Assembly: GCA_018396395.1 (NCBI GenBank)
Contig: JAGTQN010000006.1
Location: forward strand, 1-9,958
DNA length: 9,958 nucleotides
Direction of reading: 5' to 3'
Source: Candidatus Bathyarchaeota archaeon
Lineage (GTDB): Archaea; Thermoproteota; CALKCG01; B24; JAGTQN01
Shown here: positions 1-5,947 of the stretch, piece by piece
Position numbering within the stretch: the stretch's first letter is position 1
Layout: each line of letters starts with the position of its first letter
Made by a program: the position numbers and the translations under genes
The notes under the pieces: generated by a model
Told to the model about the DNA's origin: nothing
The model's input: the letters and a program-made list of their open reading frames with translations, nothing else
The model's database searches: none

Positions 1-164
1 CTAATTTAATTTCGTTATTAGATTAAAGTTAGGAAGAATGAAAGGATAGGCGTAAACGATGGAATTGGACTAGTCTAGATTAGAAAATGAGGTGGCTAAA
101 GAAAGCTCACTAAAGCCTTACACTATATCGGGTGCCTTATGGTTTCTACTTTACGCCTTACGCC
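1..164. other. Downstream flank of the transporter operon, no gene seen
   Basis: This stretch lies beyond the livF stop codon and runs to the window edge. I see no supported gene on either strand. It is A+T-rich at the very edge (1-32) and contains a short heptamer repeat next to the livF stop. Read on the minus strand it has only short T runs, so no clear terminator can be named. Confidence 0.5.
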
Positions 165-170
165 TTATGC
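150..170 (-). repeat. Three-unit heptanucleotide tandem repeat at the livF stop
   Basis: Read on the minus strand, three 7-base units follow each other: GCATAAG, GCGTAAG, GCGTAAA. The livF stop codon TAA (165-167) lies inside the first unit. A related GGCGTAAA occurs again near 48-55. The array is too short to assign a function. It resembles in unit length, but not in sequence, the six-unit heptamer array at 5320-5361. Confidence 0.55.
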
Positions 171-893
171 TCCAACCCTTAGGCCTAAGTATAAGCGCCC
201 TATGTCCTTATTCCCAAGGATGTCTTCGGAGGGCCCTTCGGCTATGCACTTTCCAGCCACGAGGAGGTAGCATCTATCGGAGCTCTCGAGAGCTTTTAAG
301 GCATTCTGCTCGGCTAAAAGAATGGGAGTTCCAGAATCCCTTATCCTCTTAAGACATTGGAAAATGGAGGCTGTAGCCTTGGGTGAAAGAGAAGCCGTAG
401 GTTCGTCGAGAAGAAGGACCTTTGGCCTTCCCATCAAGGCCCTTGCGAGGGCCAACATCTGGCGCTCACCACCACTGAGGTTCTCAGCCCTCTCCTTACG
501 CCGCCCCTTGAGCTCTGGAAAAAGGCTGTAGATGGCTTCCATATCATTCCTAAGGCTCCTGCCATCCGATCTGGCATAAGCCCCCATTTCCAGATTCTCC
601 TCTACGCTTAAGCTCAGGAAGATGTTACTCAACTGAGGAACGTAGCCTATACCAAGCCTCGCCAGGCGATCTGTTCTGAAGCCCAGAATGTCAACCCCTT
701 TGTAAAGGATGTGCCCTGAGAAGACCTTCGCAAGGCCCACGATACTCTTTATCAGCGTAGATTTGCCGCTTCCGTTGGGACCTATGAGGGAGACAATCTC
801 CCCATCACTAAGGCTTATGGATATGCCCTGTAAAACCTGGAGCTTTCCATAACCAGCTACTAGGTCCCTGACTTCTATAACAGGGGTTTCCAA
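165..893 (-). CDS. livF: Branched-chain amino acid/amide-type ABC transporter ATPase, LivF family
   Basis: This is one of two cytoplasmic ATPases that power the uptake system encoded by this operon. The 242-residue protein has a Walker A motif GPNGSGKS (38-45), Q-loop glutamine at about 87, ABC signature LSGGERQ (139-145) and Walker B VLLLDEP (159-165). The switch position reads AEQN (194-197), with Gln where most ABC ATPases have His; this is usual in LivF and separates it from the LivG-type neighbour. Length is normal for LivF. The start is TTG at 893, which places the protein start just before the conserved IEVRDLVAGYGK segment; no in-frame ATG or GTG lies upstream and no strong ribosome-binding site is visible. 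It is the last gene of the operon, 44 bases after livG. The true substrate cannot be read from the ATPase. Confidence 0.93.
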   Translation of the reverse strand: METPVIEVRDLVAGYGKLQVLQGISISLSDGEIVSLIGPNGSGKSTLIKSIVGLAKVFSGHILYKGVDILGFRTDRLARLGIGYVPQLSNIFLSLSVEENLEMGAYARSDGRSLRNDMEAIYSLFPELKGRRKERAENLSGGERQMLALARALMGRPKVLLLDEPTASLSPKATASIFQCLKRIRDSGTPILLAEQNALKALESSDRCYLLVAGKCIAEGPSEDILGNKDIGRLYLGLRVGA

Positions 894-937
894 AAGCCCA
901 ACCCAGCCTTCTATGGATTCTCTAAGCCTCTCCCTAC

Positions 938-1708
938 TTAACCCTCACCAAGGTAAACTCCCACGACCTTAGGATCGTTCACGACCTCCTCGGGTTTCCC
1001 TTCGGCTATAATCCTTCCTTCATGGAGGACATAGATCTTATCTGCATGCTCAGAGAGGATGTCGATCCTATGCTCTATGATGAAGAAGGTGAGACCAAGC
1101 CTTTCCCTAAGGTGGGCGATCCTTTCAAAGATCCTCCTCGCTAGGGTGGGATTTACCCCAGCCGCTGGCTCGTCCAGGAGAAGCATCCTAGGTCTGCTCA
1201 TGAGGGCCCTTCCGATTTCCAGGAGCTTCATCTGCCCTCCGGAAATATCGCTGGCAGGGGAAAGGGCAAGGTGATCGATCTCCAAAAGCCTAAGAATTTC
1301 CATGGCTTTCATGGCGATCTCCTCTTCATGTCTCCTCCAAGCCCCCCAATTGCGGAAGATGCCCAAGAAGCTCTCCCCAGGATTACCTTGGGATCCCAGC
1401 ATTACGTTATCGAGGACCGTAAGCCTTTGGAAAAGCCTTGGTATCTGGAATGTCCTAACGAGTCCCTTGGACCATATCTCATGGGGTTCTAGATCGTCGA
1501 TATCGATCCCATCGAAGTAAACATGGCCTTTATCTGGGCTGTAGATGCCGGAAATAATGTTGAAAAGGGTCGTCTTGCCGCTTCCGTTGGGACCTATGAG
1601 GCCAGTAATTGTGTTGGGCTTTACGGAAAGGGTTACATCATCGATAGCTCTTAAGGTTCCGAAAGTCTTCACAAGGTTCTCAGTGCTTAGAAGTCCTTCC
1701 TCAGCCAT
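938..1708 (-). CDS. livG: Branched-chain amino acid/amide-type ABC transporter ATPase, LivG family
   Basis: This is the second cytoplasmic ATPase of the transporter, expected to pair with LivF under the LivH/LivM membrane domains. The 256-residue protein has Walker A GPNGSGKT (39-46), Q-loop Gln at about 88 in the LivG-like context VRTFQIPRLF, signature SGGQMK (156-161), Walker B MLLLDEP (175-181) followed by AAGVNP, and switch His in IEHRID (H213). The insert between Q-loop and signature (about residues 105-130) is typical of LivG. The start is ATG; on the coding strand GAGG lies a few bases upstream and GAGGG slightly further. An 89-base spacer separates it from livM, containing a CTTAAAG element that could be a weak internal promoter. 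Confidence 0.94.
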   Translation of the reverse strand: MAEEGLLSTENLVKTFGTLRAIDDVTLSVKPNTITGLIGPNGSGKTTLFNIISGIYSPDKGHVYFDGIDIDDLEPHEIWSKGLVRTFQIPRLFQRLTVLDNVMLGSQGNPGESFLGIFRNWGAWRRHEEEIAMKAMEILRLLEIDHLALSPASDISGGQMKLLEIGRALMSRPRMLLLDEPAAGVNPTLARRIFERIAHLRERLGLTFFIIEHRIDILSEHADKIYVLHEGRIIAEGKPEEVVNDPKVVGVYLGEG

Positions 1709-1797
1709 CCCGCCTCATCCCTCTGGCTTTAAGTCAAAATTCCTTCCTTTCCTTTCTGTTCGATTTCGACCTGCTCCATTCCTTCTACCCTCATCTC

Positions 1798-2877
1798 TCA
1801 TCGTTTCATATCCCCTTTGTCTTCCTTTGCGATTGCCTTGCCATGCTTTGTATGGGCTCTAATCTCTGTCCCTCCCTTTCTACTATTTAGCCTCATCTTA
1901 ATACATTCCCTAAGTTTCGCAAGGGCCGATAGGATTTTCTTAGCCCTTTCTTCCCCTTCCCCTTCCCCTCCCCCTTCTCCCTTCCTTGCCACCTTAAAGG
2001 CCTTTATGGCTGGAGTCTTAACCTTTTCCTCCTTCAGAAGTCCACCTGGACGATATAGAAGGACAAAGATTATCAGAATGCCCACGATTATGGCCCTTAA
2101 ATTATTTGGGTCCATAGGCATGATCCTAAGATCCTTTGCCATACGGGCACTCCTTTCGAAGAACTCGACTAAAAGGGCTCCCAAAAGAACCCCCATGTTA
2201 TTCCCCACACCCCCAAGGATGACCATGATCCACATAGAAAAAGTAAGGGTCGGCTCGAACATGTAGGGGTTTACGTATTGAACATACTGGGCGAAGAGGG
2301 ACCCGGAAAGGCCTGCGAGGCTTGAGCCTAGAGCAAAGACTTGAGCCTTATAGCCAAAGACATTCTTACCGTAAACTTCGGCGGCAAGGGAGTCATCCCT
2401 AACGGCCCGAAGAACCCTTCCATAGGGCGAGTTGCCGACGATCCTTATAAGAAGGAGGCATAAAGCAAGCACCGAGAAGATAAGGAGGAGCTGAAGCCAG
2501 TAGAATTCCCTCGTACCCCCACCAAGGGCTATGGCCGAAGGGACCCCTATTCCCCAGACTCCATGGGCTATCCATTCCTCATTCTTGAATACCATACGAA
2601 GGATTTCTCCGAAGGCTATTGTTGCCATGGCTAGATAGTCCTCCCTCAGTCTCAAGGCAGGCAGAGAGGCGATGATCCCCATGAAGGAAGCAACCACTAT
2701 GCTGAGGAATGCGCACAGGGGAAAAGGAAGGCCTGCCGCTGCTGCCAAAGCCGTTGCGTAGGCACCTACCATAAAGAAGGCTACATGACCGAAGTTAGCC
2801 AAGCCCGTGAAACCATACTGAAGATTGAGGGCTAGGGCAGATATGGCGAAGATGCCCGTATAGGCGAGGCCATCCAA
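1798..2877 (-). CDS. livM: Branched-chain amino acid/amide-type ABC transporter permease, LivM family, with long basic tail
   Basis: This is an integral membrane subunit of the transporter. The N-terminal LNLQYGFTGLANFGHVAFF segment and the following hydrophobic helices are characteristic of LivM, as is the cytoplasmic-loop stretch GRVLRAVRDDSLAAEVYGKN, which contacts the ATPases in this family. The core ends at about residue 281 (LLYRPGGLL), where LivM proteins usually stop. Here a further roughly 78 residues follow, rich in Lys, Glu, Gly and Arg, with a Gly/Glu run and a likely amphipathic helix. The start used is TTG at 2877; the frame is open upstream to a TGA at 2908 but offers no ATG or GTG, and no clear ribosome-binding site is seen, so the exact start is uncertain. 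livH ends 26 bases upstream. Confidence 0.9.
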   Translation of the reverse strand: MDGLAYTGIFAISALALNLQYGFTGLANFGHVAFFMVGAYATALAAAAGLPFPLCAFLSIVVASFMGIIASLPALRLREDYLAMATIAFGEILRMVFKNEEWIAHGVWGIGVPSAIALGGGTREFYWLQLLLIFSVLALCLLLIRIVGNSPYGRVLRAVRDDSLAAEVYGKNVFGYKAQVFALGSSLAGLSGSLFAQYVQYVNPYMFEPTLTFSMWIMVILGGVGNNMGVLLGALLVEFFERSARMAKDLRIMPMDPNNLRAIIVGILIIFVLLYRPGGLLKEEKVKTPAIKAFKVARKGEGGGEGEGEERAKKILSALAKLRECIKMRLNSRKGGTEIRAHTKHGKAIAKEDKGDMKR

Positions 2878-2903
2878 GACATAGATTAAGGGATCGGCGA
2901 AAC

Positions 2904-3791
2904 CTAATCACCCCTTCCCGATCGCCTAAAGAGCCCTTCAGGCTTGAATAAAAGAAGGATGATAAGGATTATGAAGGATATGGCCGTCCTGTAGTCTGCT
3001 GAAAGGTTGAGGGATACTAGACCTACGATTCCTAGGTTTTCAGCTGCTCCTATGATGTACGCAGCGACCAGGGAACCGTAGAAGCTTCCAGCTCCGCCTA
3101 GGATTGTCACGGCGAAGGCGGAAAGAAGGATCTTCCAGCCAAGAAGGGGGACGAGGGCTGTTCCAGCGGCGAGAAAGGCTCCCCCTAGCCCAGCCAAGGC
3201 TCCAGAGAGGAACCATCCTATCGAGGTGATAAGCCCCACATTAATGCCTGAAGCCATGGCAAGGTTGGGGTTATCGGAGGTAGCCCGAATGGCTTTTCCA
3301 ATTTTACTTCTTTTAAGGAAAATGTGGAGGACTAAAGCTGTTGCGGCCGCATCCAGGAGGATCAATAGCCAAATGAGGCTTGTGGATATGGGAGGCCATC
3401 GATATATAGGAAAGAAGATTTTGAAGGATAGAATGCCCCCTCCCCAAATCTCCATGCATGTATGCCTTAGGATAAGCCCGAGCCCTACGGAGGCCATCAT
3501 CAGTTGAATCGTTGAGGATCCCCTTCGGCTTAAAGGAGCGAAAAGGATGTTATAGCTAAGGGCGCCAAGAATTCCTGAGGCTAAGAAGGCCATGGCGAAG
3601 GCTACATATATGGACGCCTTAAGCTGAACTAGGAAGGCATAAGATATATAGCCTCCGAAGGATATGAACTCGGTGTGGGCAAAGTTCGGGAACTTCGATA
3701 GACCGTAGGTAAGGGATAAGCCTACGGCTGCCAAAAGGTAGAGACTTCCTGAAACAAGGGATTCAAAGAGGACCTGGGCGAGGTTTACCAT
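2904..3791 (-). CDS. livH: Branched-chain amino acid/amide-type ABC transporter permease, LivH family
   Basis: This is the second membrane subunit, expected to form the translocation channel with LivM. The 295-residue protein begins with the typical SLVSGSLYLLAAVGLSLTYG segment, followed by a conserved PNFAHTEFISFGGY region, multiple hydrophobic helices, the ATPase-coupling loop GKAIRATSDNPNLAMASGIN and a C-terminal FKPEGLF ending normal for LivH. The start is ATG at 3791, with GAGGG about 8 bases upstream on the coding strand. That Shine-Dalgarno-like sequence overlaps a 13-bp palindrome (3799-3811). A 55-base A+T-rich spacer separates it from livK. Confidence 0.93.
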   Translation of the reverse strand: MVNLAQVLFESLVSGSLYLLAAVGLSLTYGLSKFPNFAHTEFISFGGYISYAFLVQLKASIYVAFAMAFLASGILGALSYNILFAPLSRRGSSTIQLMMASVGLGLILRHTCMEIWGGGILSFKIFFPIYRWPPISTSLIWLLILLDAAATALVLHIFLKRSKIGKAIRATSDNPNLAMASGINVGLITSIGWFLSGALAGLGGAFLAAGTALVPLLGWKILLSAFAVTILGGAGSFYGSLVAAYIIGAAENLGIVGLVSLNLSADYRTAISFIILIILLLFKPEGLFRRSGRGD

Positions 3792-3798
3792 GGATGGC

Positions 3799-3811
3799 CC
3801 TCTTTAAGAGG
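3799..3811. promoter_or_regulatory. 13-bp palindrome just upstream of livH
   Basis: CCTCTT-T-AAGAGG is a perfect 6-bp inverted repeat around one central base, ending 8 bases before the livH start codon. It could be an operator for a dimeric regulator, or a small RNA hairpin masking the livH ribosome-binding site. One copy is seen here, so its role is only inferred. Confidence 0.35.
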
Positions 3812-3812
3812 A

Positions 3813-3837
3813 ATAAAGAAAATAAAAATTTTAATTC
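3813..3837 (-). terminator. T-rich tract between livK and livH, possible partial terminator
   Basis: On the coding strand this reads as an A+T block with runs of five and four T. Archaeal RNA polymerase can terminate at T-rich tracts without a hairpin. Placed right after the binding-protein gene it could attenuate transcription into the permease genes, giving more binding protein than permease, as is common in ABC operons. The same block could instead hold a promoter for livH. Confidence 0.35.
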
Positions 3838-3846
3838 TAAGCCCTT

Positions 3847-5181
3847 TTAAGGCCATCTGCCTATTTCTTTGAACTTGTACTGCCCTGGCGCTACTTCCTC
3901 TACGTCCCAGATAAGATAATAGGAGTACATGATATCGATACCGTTTGGCTGGAATATCTTATGCCCTGATGGGCCTATGTAGTTCTTAGCAATCGTCAGA
4001 ACGGCATCCCTTATCTTCGTTCCATTATACTCACCACAGTAGGCGATAGCCTGGATAACCAACATAGTGGCATCATAGCAAGTATCGCAGTAAACCATTG
4101 GCTCCATGCCGAAGGCCTCCGTATACTTCCTTACGAACTCCTCGTATAGGATGCCTCCTGGAGCCGTGGGAGCTGTCCCTATGAGGGCTTTGGACATAAA
4201 CTCTGCTGCGGCTGGGTCTCCCTCTGGTGGAAGCATGGCTGCTCCATAGACTCCCTCGGCACTAATCCATTGGATGGTCTCCAAGCCTGCCTCCCGAGCC
4301 TGTCTGAACATGACTGTCGCATCCTCAGGATAGCCCACATGTACGACCACATCTGGATTTGCAGCCTTTACCTGCTCGAGTTCCGTCCTATAGTCGAGCT
4401 TCTTCTCATCGAAGAAAATCTTGACAACTCCCTCGCCAACCTTCTTCTTTACCTCCTCATAGATGCCCCTTCCATAGGCGTTATCCATTATCACATACGC
4501 AACCCTCTTGTAGCCCCTTTCAAGGACGAGGTCACCAATAACGGCACCTTGGAGTACATCGCTAGGGCATGTACGCATAATGTAGCTATTCGGATATTCG
4601 ATCGAAAATATGGGACCTGATACGCTTGGAGAGATGATCAAGACCTTCTTCTCGATAAGATACGGAGCGATAGCCCTAAGCATGGCGCTTCCTGTAGTTC
4701 CAATGATAACCTGTACTCCATCAACCTCCACGAGCTTCTTGGCGACCTCCAAGGCCCTCGTAGGATCCGTTGCATCGTCTTCTGTAATGAGCTGGATGCG
4801 CCTTCCCCTTATACCTCCCTTGGCGTTCACTTCATCGACGGCAAGCTGGGCTCCCTTGGCAATCTTCGTTCCAAAGGGACCAAGGCCCCCGCTAAGGGAT
4901 TGGATCTGACCAATCTTTATTATGTCTGGAAGAATTGGCTTTGCCTTTTCCAATGCAGCCTGATAGCCCTTCGCGTATCCAGTGCTGTTACCTTGTTGCA
5001 AGCCGGCTTGGTATCCCTCCTGGTAAGCCCCTCGAGATCCTGCCTCATATCCCGCGGAATAGCCTGATGTGTTGCCCGCAAAGTAGCCTACGCCTCCTGC
5101 AATGATCGCTATCACTATGATAGCTATCAATGCCATAGCCGTAGAAATGCCCCTCTTCGAATTCTTGATATTTCCCAACAA
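3847..5181 (-). CDS. livK: Branched-chain amino acid/amide-type substrate-binding protein with class III signal and GxxxG stalk
   Basis: This is the extracellular receptor of the transporter. Residues about 86-435 form a type I periplasmic-binding fold (Peripla_BP_6): SLSGGLGPFG, GAQLAVDEVNAKGGIRG and the TEDDATDPTRALEVAKKL stretch are typical of LivK-like proteins. The N-terminus is NSKRGIS followed by one hydrophobic helix (about 14-31), matching an archaeal class III (pilin-like) signal cleaved after KRG by a PibD/FlaK-type peptidase; there is no lipobox cysteine. Residues 32-76 form a stalk with glycine at nearly every fourth position (32, 36, 40, 44, 48, 56, 60, 64, 68, 72), often preceded by a Tyr three residues earlier. 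The start is one of two adjacent TTG codons (5181 or 5178); a TGA lies two codons upstream, and GGTGA at 5185-5189 favours the second TTG. The ligand cannot be determined from sequence alone. Confidence 0.92.
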   Translation of the reverse strand: MLGNIKNSKRGISTAMALIAIIVIAIIAGGVGYFAGNTSGYSAGYEAGSRGAYQEGYQAGLQQGNSTGYAKGYQAALEKAKPILPDIIKIGQIQSLSGGLGPFGTKIAKGAQLAVDEVNAKGGIRGRRIQLITEDDATDPTRALEVAKKLVEVDGVQVIIGTTGSAMLRAIAPYLIEKKVLIISPSVSGPIFSIEYPNSYIMRTCPSDVLQGAVIGDLVLERGYKRVAYVIMDNAYGRGIYEEVKKKVGEGVVKIFFDEKKLDYRTELEQVKAANPDVVVHVGYPEDATVMFRQAREAGLETIQWISAEGVYGAAMLPPEGDPAAAEFMSKALIGTAPTAPGGILYEEFVRKYTEAFGMEPMVYCDTCYDATMLVIQAIAYCGEYNGTKIRDAVLTIAKNYIGPSGHKIFQPNGIDIMYSYYLIWDVEEVAPGQYKFKEIGRWP

Positions 5182-5184
5182 AGT

Positions 5185-5222
5185 TCACCGATCTTGCTTA
5201 TACGATGTATTGGGAATAAAAG
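5185..5222 (-). promoter_or_regulatory. Promoter and ribosome-binding site of livK operon
   Basis: On the coding strand CTTTTATT (5215-5222) is a TATA-box candidate centred about 37 bases before the livK start. Initiation about 25 bases downstream would give a leader of roughly 10-15 bases, just enough to include GGTGA (5185-5189), which is complementary to the 16S rRNA 3' end and sits 6 bases before TTG 5178. It probably drives the whole five-gene operon. Confidence 0.5.
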
Positions 5223-5319
5223 TCTTACCCTTTCTTTTTGCAAAACCCCTCTCCTTTTTTTATTTTTTCATATGCCTTGATTCGGACAATTCTCCATCTA
5301 GTCTGCAAGCCAAGAAACC

Positions 5320-5361
5320 TTTATCCTTCATCCTTTATCCTTCATCCAACATCCAGCATCC
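5320..5361. repeat. Six-unit heptanucleotide tandem repeat
   Basis: Six 7-bp units lie head to tail: TTTATCC, TTCATCC, TTTATCC, TTCATCC, AACATCC, AGCATCC on the plus strand (GGATNNN on the other strand). The first four alternate as two exact 14-bp copies, and the last two keep only the ATCC core, a pattern of ongoing duplication and decay. The array lies in the 217-base gap between the deacylase stop and the livK promoter. No coding capacity or spacer structure is seen, so this is a microsatellite-like array and not a CRISPR. Confidence 0.85.
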
Positions 5362-5398
5362 CGCCACAGGATTTCAAATCTAGGATCAGATGGCTTCC

Positions 5399-5884
5399 TC
5401 ACTTTGCGAGATCGGCAACAATGGCTCCATTCAGTTTCACGAGGTCGCTAGGCTTCAGCCTGATACCTACGTATGGCGATCCTGCACTTCCTATGACGAA
5501 CTCCTTCTGGAGAACCTTGGTATCCACGAAGGTCCTTAATCCAGAACCAATGGCAGGAATGCCCCCGACTGTAAAGCCGAGGCTTTTCAGTTCCTTTGCC
5601 CTTCCAAGCCTTACATCGGCATGGAGGAGCATCTCCAATTTTCCCAATTCTAGCCTATCGTCGCCTAGGATCATGGCTAAGAGGGGCTCCCCATCGGAGA
5701 AGCATAGAAGGGCCTTTAATATGTTCGCCACAGGTACACCCAAAGCCTTTGCTACCGTTTGGCTTTCTTTCCCCCAATCTTTATGCTCCAAAATCTGGGC
5801 ATCGATTCCATGCCTTTCGATCAATTGTTTCGTATGCTCTATCCAGTTCTTAGGCATAGGGCTCCAAGCCTCACTCCATCCCAT
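5399..5884 (-). CDS. YbaK/ProX-type aminoacyl-tRNA deacylase
   Basis: This is a free-standing editing-domain protein of the YbaK/INS superfamily, whose members hydrolyse mischarged tRNAs (for example Cys- or Ala-tRNA-Pro) in the cytoplasm. Family marks in the 161 residues are the lysine in ANILKALL (K57, the position of the conserved active-site Lys), the FTVGGIPAIG loop (about 104-113) and GSAGSP (132-137) followed by the usual LKPSDLVKLNGA end. Which tRNA it edits cannot be told from sequence. The longest frame starts at ATG 5884, which has AGG directly abutting it; an internal ATG at 5857 (MPKNWIEH) has GGAG four bases upstream and may be the real start. It follows the AAA-Lon gene by 63 bases; CTTTTAAGG at 5938-5946 on the coding strand could be its own TATA box. 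Confidence 0.88.
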   Translation of the reverse strand: MGWSEAWSPMPKNWIEHTKQLIERHGIDAQILEHKDWGKESQTVAKALGVPVANILKALLCFSDGEPLLAMILGDDRLELGKLEMLLHADVRLGRAKELKSLGFTVGGIPAIGSGLRTFVDTKVLQKEFVIGSAGSPYVGIRLKPSDLVKLNGAIVADLAK

Positions 5885-5947
5885 CCTAGACTTACCATCG
5901 ATCTAATAACTCTAAGAAGCCTTAATGGCAATATCTCCCTTAAAAGA

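Noticed and set aside
1..32. Imperfect inverted repeat at the left edge
   Set aside because: Only about seven pairs with a wobble and a long interior in very A+T-rich sequence, easily due to chance.
1817..2266. 149-codon plus-strand frame opposite livM
   Set aside because: It is a low-complexity Pro/Ser shadow of the LivM tail and last helices, with no independent support.
2880..2882. ATG just upstream of the livM start as an alternative start
   Set aside because: It is out of frame with the LivM reading frame; the in-frame choice nearby is TTG at 2877.
5222..5290. A/T-rich run upstream of livK as a terminator for the deacylase gene
   Set aside because: The run is T-rich on the plus strand but A-rich on the coding minus strand, so it does not give the T tract expected at an archaeal terminator in the needed direction.
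5320..5361. Heptamer array as a CRISPR
   Set aside because: The units are 7 bp and directly abutting, with no unique spacers and no cas genes nearby.
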